A stretch of DNA of 64,000 bases from an uncultured Bacteriovoracaceae bacterium. GTDB taxonomy: Bacteria; Bdellovibrionota; Bacteriovoracia; Bacteriovoracales; Bacteriovoracaceae. The notes beneath the pieces are model-generated. The model did not search any database, had not been told where the DNA came from, and worked only from the letters and a program-made list of their open reading frames with translations. The translations under genes were made by a program, and so were the position numbers. Positions 1-8,438 of this stretch are shown here, piece after piece. Within the stretch, counting starts at the first letter, position 1. Each line of letters begins with the position of its first letter. The stretch lies in NCBI GenBank assembly GCA_938017795.1, contig CALIJZ010000010.1, positions 16,457 through 80,456 of the forward strand. Reading direction: 5' to 3'.

Positions 1-2
1 CA

Positions 3-920
3 CAAATTATCAGTGCTGAAATTGCGACAATTTATTTAAATCAAGTTGCAGCAGCAGGGCTTTATACAATAGAGAACTTTAGGAAAGTTTGTGATGATTT
101 GGATTTTGAGTCTGCTCAAGAAAGAGCTCATATAAATGCTTTCAAAGAAATAGCTGAAAAGACAGAGTTAGAACTCTTTAATGAAAGAGTATTTACTTTC
201 CCTATGAAGTACTTCGCTTCGGAAACAATGATTTATCAAAATACAAATTGGTTTAAGGAGCAATGGAAAAAAATACTTATCAATTCTTATACGCTTTTAT
301 CTACTGGTAATGCATTTTTAGCAAGTCAGTATTTAACAATTAGAGGTTTAAGGACTCTTAAGGGGAAGATTATTCAACATCAACTGAGTAAATACTTTAT
401 TAATCATCCAAATCAAGACTTAGCCCCTATACCTTCAAAGATTAGTTATCACCATTTCCTTGATGAGTCTTATCATTTTAACTCTTCAACTATTATAGGC
501 CTAGAGCTTTCTCAAGAACTTAGGGCCCCAACAAAATTTGAAAAAATTATCGTAAACAAAGCTATCGAAGGGTGCCAAAAAGATCATCGATATTTTAATA
601 ATGTGGTAAATGGTATTTTTTGGTACACACCAGCAATTTATCATACAGTATTGAAGGTTTTACAAGGTCCAGTCTTTAGTTTGAGTCAAAAAGATTCGAT
701 AATTCTTATGAAGAAATCTTTTTGTGAAGAAAATGATGGATTATCCCTTGCTCATAAGTCTCACCAGATCACAATTGATAATTATATTGAGTATGTTAAA
801 GATGTTGATTTTATTAATTCTAAAAATAAGCAGATGTCTATCTTGAAAAAAAGTTCTAACCTTGATTTTATTTTAAAAGAAAATAAAAAAGAGTTTAATA
901 AATTCCAGGGAGCTTTGTGA
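3..920 (+). CDS. Ferritin-like di-iron oxygenase-type protein (5' end missing)
   Basis: The reading frame is open to the left edge, so the true start lies outside the window; a TTG at 99 is only an internal candidate. Two ExxH motifs are visible (QERAH near the left end and DESYH about 115 residues later), with a further Glu helix (SAEIATIY) before the first. This matches the E...ExxH...E...ExxH pattern of ferritin-like di-iron enzymes, of which AurF-type N-oxygenases and desaturase-like proteins are known examples. The stop overlaps the GTG start of a ferredoxin, its likely electron donor. Substrate is unknown; the neighbours suggest a lipid or acyl group. Confidence 0.55.
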   Translation, partial: QIISAEIATIYLNQVAAAGLYTIENFRKVCDDLDFESAQERAHINAFKEIAEKTELELFNERVFTFPMKYFASETMIYQNTNWFKEQWKKILINSYTLLSTGNAFLASQYLTIRGLRTLKGKIIQHQLSKYFINHPNQDLAPIPSKISYHHFLDESYHFNSSTIIGLELSQELRAPTKFEKIIVNKAIEGCQKDHRYFNNVVNGIFWYTPAIYHTVLKVLQGPVFSLSQKDSIILMKKSFCEENDGLSLAHKSHQITIDNYIEYVKDVDFINSKNKQMSILKKSSNLDFILKENKKEFNKFQGAL

Positions 921-1204
921 AACATATAATAAGTTTTGAAAATAAGAAAAATGTTGAAGTAGGTGAAGGAAAGTTATTATCAGAGGAGCTTGATATAGGA
1001 AGTAGTCCAGTCTTATTTGGTTGTAGAACCGGAATATGTGGAACTTGTTTGGTAAAAGTAAAAAATGGCTCAGAACATCTAAATGCTCTTACTCAAGAGG
1101 AAAAAGAAGTCCTTGAGCTTTGCTCTAGTGATTTGAAAAATGATAGACTGGCCTGCCAATTGAGAATAAAAGGAAATGTAAATCTTGAGTATCTTGGAAA
1201 ATAA
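917..1204 (+). CDS. 2Fe-2S plant-type ferredoxin
   Basis: This 95-residue protein carries the plant-type 2Fe-2S cysteine set: GCRTGICGTC gives C-x4-C-x2-C, and a fourth Cys follows in ACQL about 30 residues on. It is a soluble one-domain electron carrier. The GTG start at 917 overlaps the stop of the di-iron gene by four bases, and GGGAG sits just upstream. It lies between two oxygenases (di-iron protein and Rieske protein), so it probably feeds electrons to one or both. No ferredoxin reductase gene is visible in the window, so that partner must be encoded elsewhere. Confidence 0.85.
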   Translation: MKHIISFENKKNVEVGEGKLLSEELDIGSSPVLFGCRTGICGTCLVKVKNGSEHLNALTQEEKEVLELCSSDLKNDRLACQLRIKGNVNLEYLGK

Positions 1205-2225
1205 TATATCAGAAAAGTCTTATTGGTATATTGCTTGCCAATCTGATGAATTAAAAGACAAGCCAATTCAGAGAACTATCTTAAATGAATGGATTGTTTT
1301 ATTTCGATCTAAAGATGGAAGAGCCGTGGCATTACAGGATAGATGTCCGCATCGTAATTTTAAATTATCAGAAGGAAAAATTGAAGATGGGTGTTTACGA
1401 TGTCCTTATCATGGTTGGTTGATTGATGATAGAGCTAAAGTCATCGAAATCCCCAGTGAGGGAGAAGCTTATAAGAAAAATCCGACTAAAAAAGCGATTC
1501 AATATCTAGTTAAAGAAGTTGATGATTTAATCTATATAAAATTAGAATCCATTGAAAATGTACAGGAGTCTCCTTTTCCGATGCCTTTTTATAAATCGCC
1601 AGGTTATAAGACTGTGCGATTATTTAATGTGTTTAAAAACAATGTTACTAATTGTGCAGAAAATTATGTTGATGTCCCTCATACTGTTTTTGTTCACCGA
1701 AATATTTTCAGAAAAAGCGAAAACAAGAAAGTAGATTTAAATGTGAAAAGAGAAAATGGATCAGTTATTGTTGATTATATTAATGAGACAGATAATCTTG
1801 GCTGGTTTAGCCGGTTTTTAAATCCTAGAAAACTCCCTATCTATCATAGAGATCATTTCCATGGACCTAATATTACTTCTGTTCATTATAAAATTGGAGA
1901 AGGTAAAGAGTTTTACATAACGTCTCAATGCATTCCAATAAATGATCACCTGACACATGTCTATACTGATCTGACCTATAGATTTGGATTTTTAAATTAT
2001 TTTGTTGGACCGATGGTTAAGTATCAAGGTCAAAAAGTCATTGATCAGGATATTGAGGCCTTAAATATTCAAAATGAAGTCATAGAAAAATATGGAACAA
2101 AATTTCAAAATAGCCCTTCAGATATTATTCATGTCTATATCGAAACAATTAGAGATGCTATTAGCAGGGGAGATGACCCTGGAGATCTACCCAATAAGGA
2201 AGCAAAGTTAAGTATATGGATTTAA
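1185..2225 (+). CDS. Rieske non-haem iron oxygenase, alpha-subunit type
   Basis: The N-terminal third has the Rieske 2Fe-2S motif (CPHR, then about 17 residues later CPYHGW). The following catalytic domain has the mononuclear iron motif ENYVDVPHTVFVH, which contains the D-x2-H-x4-H facial-triad pattern. At 346 residues it fits single-component Rieske oxygenases such as VanA, PaO or KshA-like enzymes. The family hydroxylates, demethylates or desaturates ring or lipid substrates using reduced ferredoxin. The TTG start at 1185 overlaps the ferredoxin stop by 20 bases and has AAGGAA about ten bases upstream. The substrate cannot be read from the sequence. Confidence 0.85.
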   Translation: MSILENNISEKSYWYIACQSDELKDKPIQRTILNEWIVLFRSKDGRAVALQDRCPHRNFKLSEGKIEDGCLRCPYHGWLIDDRAKVIEIPSEGEAYKKNPTKKAIQYLVKEVDDLIYIKLESIENVQESPFPMPFYKSPGYKTVRLFNVFKNNVTNCAENYVDVPHTVFVHRNIFRKSENKKVDLNVKRENGSVIVDYINETDNLGWFSRFLNPRKLPIYHRDHFHGPNITSVHYKIGEGKEFYITSQCIPINDHLTHVYTDLTYRFGFLNYFVGPMVKYQGQKVIDQDIEALNIQNEVIEKYGTKFQNSPSDIIHVYIETIRDAISRGDDPGDLPNKEAKLSIWI

Positions 2226-2962
2226 ATCTCATCATTTTCATTAGCTTTATTTTATTAATAGGACATATCTTTCTTAACGTTGATTTACGCTTGGGAGTTT
2301 TGAGTAAATCAAAGTTTGAATGGTTTCTTGATACGAGTAATTTATTTATACAAGGTATTATCATTCCATTAGTTCAAACATTTCTGATTTCTTATGTTTT
2401 TGTGCTTTTATTTTCATCCTACCAAGGGATCTTAGACCTTAATCCTGTGGCTAGTTTTTTATTAAACTTTGTATTCGTAGATTATTTATATTATTGGAAT
2501 CATCGGTTGTTTCATCATAAAAACCTATGGCCTCTTCATTTGGTTCATCACACAATGGAGCGATTTGATGTGATTGCAACATCTAGAAATACATTATGGT
2601 CTTCATTTTTTATTATATACTTATGGGTAAATGGTTTATTTATTTTTCTTTTAAAAGATAGCTTCTATTTTGTGCTGGCCATTTGTGTGACAGCATCTTT
2701 AGATTTATGGAGACATTCTAATTTTTTTCATCCTAAACTTCAAAGGATATTCTCAAAATGGTTTTTTCTTATTACTCCTTATGATCATTCTGTTCATCAT
2801 TCTAAAAATGCAAGAAATAATTTTGGAGCAAATTTAAACTTATTTGATAAGTTACATGGAACTTATCTTTATAAAAACACAATGGAGCAAAACATGGGGA
2901 TCTTTTCAAAATTATCACCATTTAGACAACTCCTTTACCCCTTTGAGAGATTAGAGAAATGA
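2216..2962 (+). CDS. Membrane fatty-acid hydroxylase / sterol desaturase family protein
   Basis: The eight-histidine signature of PF04116 is visible: HRLFHH, HLVHH and DHSVHH, embedded among four to five hydrophobic segments. These integral-membrane di-iron enzymes hydroxylate or desaturate sterols, sphingoid bases, carotenoids and fatty acids. At 248 residues the length is normal. The ATG overlaps the Rieske gene stop and the stop overlaps the next start, so the five genes are probably co-transcribed and translationally coupled. A lipid substrate in the inner membrane is the simplest inference for the whole operon. Confidence 0.85.
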   Translation: MDLNLIIFISFILLIGHIFLNVDLRLGVLSKSKFEWFLDTSNLFIQGIIIPLVQTFLISYVFVLLFSSYQGILDLNPVASFLLNFVFVDYLYYWNHRLFHHKNLWPLHLVHHTMERFDVIATSRNTLWSSFFIIYLWVNGLFIFLLKDSFYFVLAICVTASLDLWRHSNFFHPKLQRIFSKWFFLITPYDHSVHHSKNARNNFGANLNLFDKLHGTYLYKNTMEQNMGIFSKLSPFRQLLYPFERLEK

Positions 2963-3612
2963 CCTTAGGAGCTTTACTCATTCAATTTGTGCCAGTTAGT
3001 TTGATTCTTATAAATATTTTGTTTTTTATTAATTTTGTTCGCTTCCCTGGTCTAGTTTCATTTTTGTTCTTTCTTTTTTCAGTCTTTTTTATTCCTGTTC
3101 TTTTATACAGGTGCCATAATTTTTTTCTTCCTTTGCAAGAGGGGAAGTTTGATATAATTGCAAAAAAATATAACCCTTGGTATGGTTCGATGCAGTTTCA
3201 GTTAATTTTTTCAGCTCTTCCATTTCTAGAAGGAATCTTGAGAATCATTCCTGGGTTTTATAGCTTTTGGCTTAGGCTTTGGGGAGCTAAAGTTGGCAAG
3301 CGTGTGTATTGGACTCCTAATATTACTATCAATGATAGAACTCTAATTGAGATAGGCAATGATTGTGTCTTTGGACATAAATGCGAATTTATTTCTCATG
3401 TCATTTCACCTCGCAATAATACTATGATGTTATTGGTTAAAAGAATCAAGATAGGTGATGATGCATTTATTGGCGCAGCTAGCCGCTTTGGTCCTGGGGT
3501 AGTTATAGAATCTGGGTGCCAATTACCTGTTTGTACCGATGGACAAATAAATCAAGTTTTTGAAAAAGGCAACTTTGTCAGTAGAGAATTTGTTCAAAAA
3601 AATCAAAAATAA
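2959..3612 (+). CDS. Membrane-anchored hexapeptide (left-handed beta-helix) acyltransferase
   Basis: The first ~60 residues are strongly hydrophobic (two membrane segments). From about residue 105 the sequence shows imperfect hexapeptide periodicity (IEIGNDCVFG, IKIGDDAFIGA, VVIESGCQL), typical of left-handed beta-helix acyl- or acetyltransferases. It closes the oxidative lipid operon and overlaps the preceding gene by four bases, so it may acylate the hydroxyl group introduced upstream. That coupling is inference. No confident subfamily can be given. Confidence 0.7.
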   Translation: MTLGALLIQFVPVSLILINILFFINFVRFPGLVSFLFFLFSVFFIPVLLYRCHNFFLPLQEGKFDIIAKKYNPWYGSMQFQLIFSALPFLEGILRIIPGFYSFWLRLWGAKVGKRVYWTPNITINDRTLIEIGNDCVFGHKCEFISHVISPRNNTMMLLVKRIKIGDDAFIGAASRFGPGVVIESGCQLPVCTDGQINQVFEKGNFVSREFVQKNQK

Positions 3613-3618
3613 TAAAAA

Positions 3619-5031
3619 TCAAAGAAAAGCTTGAGCACAACTTAGTTCATTTAACATCGAAATTAATTTCTCACTATCCACTTTTTCATAACTAGAAGTA
3701 AATGGTCTATCGTTGATAGTACTGACTTTATGAAGAATATATTCTCCAGTATTTACTTCTTTACCTATCACGTGAGAGTCATCAATTGTTTTTAGTCCAA
3801 TAAATGGATCTCCAGTTGTGATTATTTCACCAATTGCATCTATGCTACCTTTAATTTTTATTCCCTTATCATTAATTATGATTTGAGCCGCTTCATCTTT
3901 ACTAAAAGAAGTATCCACAAGAGCTATTTGGAATCCAGTTTTTTGATCTTTTAATATAACAGGATAGTCTCCAGTAGGAGTGTGACCAACAATCGTTCTT
4001 TTAAGACCTGCTTGCTTAGCATTTTTTAAAAACTCTTCTCTTGGAAGTTGAGGATTACCATTTTTATCAGAATATCTTCCATAAATGAAACTTCGAGGGT
4101 TTTTACCTGTATGGCCAGTGGGTTCTTGGAAGCGAACCAAGTCCATCCACTCAGAATCACTCTTTAGGTTACCGTTATCTAGTTCAGTTTCCCAGCTCTT
4201 AATAAGTCTATGAGTGTTTTGGTTGACTTGTTCAATCCAAGTTTTGAGCTCATTTATATTTTGAGGAATTTTTTTTCTTTCATTTTTACTAAAAGGAATA
4301 TAACCAAAGTTTTCTTCACCTACAAATCCATGAGCTGCAAGTGTATTATCATTGGTTAAATAGAGCATTTGACTATTTTTAATATAAGTTCTCATTCTCC
4401 CATTAATTTTAAAATCATCTAAAAAACTATCTAGAACCATTTGATCAGTAATAGAGTTTAGATCTATTTCTTTAAGAAGGGCCATTTCATGTTTTCTATT
4501 TTCAAAAGCTTTCCCAGCACCCATTGTTTTTTCTAAAATATGCTTAAGTCTATTGGGTTTATTATCAACTCTACCGTTTAACCACTCTTGATAAAGTAAC
4601 CAGCGTTCTTGTTCGTCATTAACACCCAAGATTCTGGGAGCTTTCTCCATGGCCGTATCGCTTAGCTCATTAGGAATTCTCATCTTATTAATGTCACGGT
4701 TTCCGGCTATTTGAATATATTGATTTGGATAACGCTTTTTTAAACTATTAAGAGTATCTAGGATTCTAATTGATCCTGGCCCTTTATCAATTGAATCTCC
4801 GATAAAGATCAAAGTTGTTCCTTCTTGAATATGAAGGTTACCATCTTCAAAATACAAATTTTCACTTTTATTTATATAGTTCAGAAACCTTTCAAGATTA
4901 CCTTCAATATCTCCTAAGACTTCATATTTCATATTGATCTGATTTGCTAAGTTTTCATATAATGATTGACTTGATGAAAGATGCGAAAAAGTAAAAAATA
5001 AAAAACATATTACTAAATTGAATTTTATCAA
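3619..5031 (-). CDS. Secreted calcineurin-like metallophosphoesterase
   Basis: An N-terminal signal peptide (residues 1-21) is followed by the metallophosphatase metal-binding motifs GDIEGN, GDSIDKG, GNRD and a C-terminal GHTP. The spacing is that of PPP-like or symmetrical phosphoesterases. The 470 residues include insertions longer than the ~220-residue core, mostly a helical stretch between the GNRD and GHTP motifs. It is probably periplasmic or exported. It converges with the acyltransferase gene with only six bases between stops and no clear terminator. A homologous fold is confident; the substrate (nucleotide, phosphoprotein or phospholipid head group) is unknown. Confidence 0.8.
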   Translation of the reverse strand: MIKFNLVICFLFFTFSHLSSSQSLYENLANQINMKYEVLGDIEGNLERFLNYINKSENLYFEDGNLHIQEGTTLIFIGDSIDKGPGSIRILDTLNSLKKRYPNQYIQIAGNRDINKMRIPNELSDTAMEKAPRILGVNDEQERWLLYQEWLNGRVDNKPNRLKHILEKTMGAGKAFENRKHEMALLKEIDLNSITDQMVLDSFLDDFKINGRMRTYIKNSQMLYLTNDNTLAAHGFVGEENFGYIPFSKNERKKIPQNINELKTWIEQVNQNTHRLIKSWETELDNGNLKSDSEWMDLVRFQEPTGHTGKNPRSFIYGRYSDKNGNPQLPREEFLKNAKQAGLKRTIVGHTPTGDYPVILKDQKTGFQIALVDTSFSKDEAAQIIINDKGIKIKGSIDAIGEIITTGDPFIGLKTIDDSHVIGKEVNTGEYILHKVSTINDRPFTSSYEKVDSEKLISMLNELSCAQAFL

Positions 5032-5216
5032 TTCATACCTCTTTAAAACACGATGCTAAATACTCAACAATTCAATTTACTAATTTTTTAGGAATTTGAA
5101 TACTTTTGAAACGATACCTCAGATTTATATACTCAGTTATTTAAGACCTAAAGTAATCAACAAACTAAACCGATAATTATTTAATAATTATGTATCCAAT
5201 AAAACTGGGGTAGTCC

Positions 5217-6089
5217 ATGAAATCACAAATATTTATCGTTCTTATTTTACTTTCTTGCTCTCAAATTGAAAAAAATAGCTTTGAAGGGACAAGTAATCGA
5301 ATAATATCCAGTGAGTCTGATTTTACTCCTCTAGTGCAATTTAAAGTTAATATAGAAATAAGAAATGCTAAAAAGATGGATCTAGATAAAACAAATGAAG
5401 TTGTTACTGAGCTTCAAATAGGTAGGAGAGGAAGTTGGAGAAAATCAAATCGATATATAAAGACTAAGGTAAAAGTCAAAGAAGGCGAGACGAAAAAGAC
5501 TCTACAGACAAGTGTTTATATACCAGAACATCTTTTAAATGACTTTAAGATAAATCTTAGGGTTTATGAATCTGATCCAACTTTACATGGAGGATCTTTT
5601 GGTTCACTCAATCCAGATGATCATATATACACAAATGAAACTGTTTTATCAGAAGATTTTGAAGGCGATGGACATTGGATTGTAACAAATACTGATATTG
5701 GTCAAATCTCATATAATATAGTGAGAAAAAAAATAGAAAACTCAAGAGATACGAACTTAGTTATATCTGATATTCTAAAGGTCTTAAAATCAAGTGGTAA
5801 AAGAAATTATTGTGAACAGCTTAACTATTTAAAATTTTTAAGTAGTGAGACTGAAAGATATGAACAAGAAGTTTTAAAAATTAAGAGACGTCATGACTTA
5901 AAACTTTCAGATGAGTATAAAGAATATGGTAACGTCTTATTTTCACGATTTGTAGGACACCTAATTAGAAACATCAATGATTTGAGAGAGATCGATAGTA
6001 TTTTAAAAGATTCTTACACACCTATGAACTCTAAAAGTTTCTTCGGGGGATTTCGAGATCTTAAGTGTTCTTCAACTACACATTATTAG
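5217..6089 (+). CDS. Lipoprotein of unknown function
   Basis: A very short signal peptide ends in a lipobox (LLSC, Cys 14), so the mature protein should be a lipoprotein. The middle part (about residues 35-165) alternates short beta-like stretches with acidic loops (VYESDPT, NPDDHIYTNE) and weakly resembles a C2-like beta sandwich. The C-terminal third is helical and charged, with a lone Cys near the end. It is divergently transcribed from the phosphatase. I do not recognise a family. Confidence 0.6.
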   Translation: MKSQIFIVLILLSCSQIEKNSFEGTSNRIISSESDFTPLVQFKVNIEIRNAKKMDLDKTNEVVTELQIGRRGSWRKSNRYIKTKVKVKEGETKKTLQTSVYIPEHLLNDFKINLRVYESDPTLHGGSFGSLNPDDHIYTNETVLSEDFEGDGHWIVTNTDIGQISYNIVRKKIENSRDTNLVISDILKVLKSSGKRNYCEQLNYLKFLSSETERYEQEVLKIKRRHDLKLSDEYKEYGNVLFSRFVGHLIRNINDLREIDSILKDSYTPMNSKSFFGGFRDLKCSSTTHY

Positions 6090-6454
6090 CACTTGCTAAA
6101 CAAGACTTGGCTTTTTTAGTTTGTTGTCAGTTTGGAGTTTGGCAGACTTTTATTTATCAAAGAGTTTTTCAGAATCAATTTTATAAATGGTTTTCTGCCC
6201 ACCTCTAATAAAACGTTCCCCAATATTGGACATTTCAAAGGAAATTATACGCAGTCCTAGGATATGTTGTGTGTTTTTTTTTGAAATTTTAACTCAAAAC
6301 TCATGTGAGAAAAATAGTGGTCACTAATGCATTATATACAAAAAGAAGAGTAGGCTTAAGATTTATTCTGAACTACTTGGAATTAAAGAGATACTTGAAA
6401 CTTCCGATTAGTTTTCACTTATAGAGTTTAAACTATAGAGATAAAGCTCTATTA
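6090..6454. other. Intergenic stretch before the large lipoprotein operon
   Basis: No convincing gene is visible on either strand in these 365 bases. The right half is AT-rich and should contain the promoter of the downstream ten-gene run; TATAGA boxes occur near 6421 and 6435, but no matched -35 box is obvious. Confidence 0.4.
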
Positions 6455-6472
6455 GTGAAAGGTTTAATTAAA

Positions 6473-8428
6473 GTGAATATTAGAAAATTATTTATAATTA
6501 AAGTAATATGCCTGATTTTTGGATTATCATCATGTAATGGAACTATAGAAGATGGATCACTAGGTTCAAAGAATAATGTTCAAGATGATGAGAGTTTTTT
6601 GGAATATGATGGAATATTTGAGTTAAAAGCAATTTCTGATACAAGGGTTGAAGTATATTTCTCACCTCATGAAAACGAGACAAAATCATCTGTTTATCTT
6701 ATAAGTTACCAAGGCTTAGATACACCTATCTCAGTCCCAGTCGAAATCTTGGAAAAAGATTATCGTGGGCTTTATCTATATACCGTGAGCGGACTTGATT
6801 TAGGGACTTTCTATTATTTTACTGTTCAAGTAAAAGACACAGCTTCAAATCAGGTTAGCAATAATTTCACCAATCTTACAGAAATGACCTTTACCAATAA
6901 GACTGCAGATTTTTCAGGAATATCAATAGTTGAGCCAAGTCCAGGTATCAATGCTTTGACAAGTATTCAGGCATTTTGGGTGCCTGCTACAAAGATTGGA
7001 AGTCTCGTCTCACCCAATGAAATTGATCCAGTAGGTTATGAAGTAACTTTATTACAAGGTGGTAGTACTGTAACACCGGAAGACTTTGATAATGAGAATG
7101 TTTCAGATGAATTGCGCCGAGTGTTTCTTGTTTCTTCTGATACAAGCTTTTTAACAATTGATTCCCTTGTTGAGGATACAAATTATTTTGTAAGAGTTAG
7201 AGCAATTCACAAAGGGTTTCTTGATAATCCAAATGATCAAGATTATAAAGTAGAAGATAATAATAAATACATTAATTATAAAACTCCTTCTTCATCTGCA
7301 GATAGCCTTTTCTTTGATTCAAATAGTCTTTCTATAAATGCTCCAGGAGATTATTCTGGTTATTATACAATTAACTTAAATTGGACTTTCCCAGTTGGAG
7401 TTTATGATCATTATCGGATCTATTATACACAAAGTCCTTTTATAAACTTAGAAAACGGATTTAATGGTGCAGCATTATGTAATGGACAAGACTCTGGAAA
7501 CTCAGCAGTTTCATGTAAAATATCAGATTATACGAATGTAAGTGATGTTATTGCAGGACTTGTTCCTAACTCAATATATCAGGTGATGCTTAAAGTTTGT
7601 CAAAATACAGATTGTACTGTTTCAAAAGAATCTATTGTAAGGACCGAATCCACAATTCCTGGGTTGATTGAATTTGCCGGTATTACGAAGATAGATAATC
7701 CAGTAAACCCTGATAAGTTAGATGAAGTTATAGTTCATCTTTCACCTCTTGATCTAAGTACCGGAGTCATTGATGGACTTATTATATCTCACGAAGTTTC
7801 TGCAGGGAGTTTCGTGCCACTTAATCATCCTGAAATTGCGCCGCCTACAACTGGTCCTTCTATTGCTCAGTTTCATTATGAAGATACGTTTGTAAAAATT
7901 AGAGGTCTTGACGCTGACTCTGGAGAACAATATTGTTTTCAAGCTTTACCATTTCTTTATGATGCCAATTCTGAAGTACAAGTTGCTAGTTCAGGGGTTC
8001 GAAAATGTATAACTCCAGAGAAAATAGAACCTAATGCGATGGAATTTCTAGGAGCTAATGATTGTCCAAACACTGGACCCAATTTTGTTTCAGTGAGATG
8101 GACCATGCCTACAGGTGGGCTCTACAGTCATTTTGAGGTGATTGTAAAAGATGTCCTTCCAGTGGATCCAAATGATCCTCCAATTCCAGGATTTAGTTAC
8201 ACAGATGCTGCGATAGAAAATGATGCTGACCCTGAGCCATCAGATCCTATATATACAACCTATATTGTGGATCGCTTTAATCAAGAGTTTACGATTACGG
8301 GATTAACTTCAAATACTCAATATGAAGTTGGAGTTAGAACATATTTTAATAATGGGAGTGGTGTTTTGAGAAATGTACTTTCTGCTCAAACAAGATTTGT
8401 GAGCTGTACTACACCAGCATATCCATAG
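6473..8428 (+). CDS. Fibronectin type III-like repeat lipoprotein
   Basis: The GTG at 6473 has AAAGG about ten bases upstream and is preferred to the in-frame GTG at 6455, which has no binding site. A signal peptide ends in LSSC (lipobox). The rest (~630 residues) is a chain of about five beta-sandwich units with Fn3-like endings (TFYYFTVQV, TNYFVRVRAIH, SIYQVMLKVC, TQYEVGVRTY). It is clearly paralogous to the first ~650 residues of the next gene and lacks that protein's C-terminal domain. It should be an envelope or surface lipoprotein. It opens a ten-gene same-strand run that ends in motA-motB. Confidence 0.75.
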   Translation: MNIRKLFIIKVICLIFGLSSCNGTIEDGSLGSKNNVQDDESFLEYDGIFELKAISDTRVEVYFSPHENETKSSVYLISYQGLDTPISVPVEILEKDYRGLYLYTVSGLDLGTFYYFTVQVKDTASNQVSNNFTNLTEMTFTNKTADFSGISIVEPSPGINALTSIQAFWVPATKIGSLVSPNEIDPVGYEVTLLQGGSTVTPEDFDNENVSDELRRVFLVSSDTSFLTIDSLVEDTNYFVRVRAIHKGFLDNPNDQDYKVEDNNKYINYKTPSSSADSLFFDSNSLSINAPGDYSGYYTINLNWTFPVGVYDHYRIYYTQSPFINLENGFNGAALCNGQDSGNSAVSCKISDYTNVSDVIAGLVPNSIYQVMLKVCQNTDCTVSKESIVRTESTIPGLIEFAGITKIDNPVNPDKLDEVIVHLSPLDLSTGVIDGLIISHEVSAGSFVPLNHPEIAPPTTGPSIAQFHYEDTFVKIRGLDADSGEQYCFQALPFLYDANSEVQVASSGVRKCITPEKIEPNAMEFLGANDCPNTGPNFVSVRWTMPTGGLYSHFEVIVKDVLPVDPNDPPIPGFSYTDAAIENDADPEPSDPIYTTYIVDRFNQEFTITGLTSNTQYEVGVRTYFNNGSGVLRNVLSAQTRFVSCTTPAYP

Positions 8429-8438
8429 GAGATTTTAG

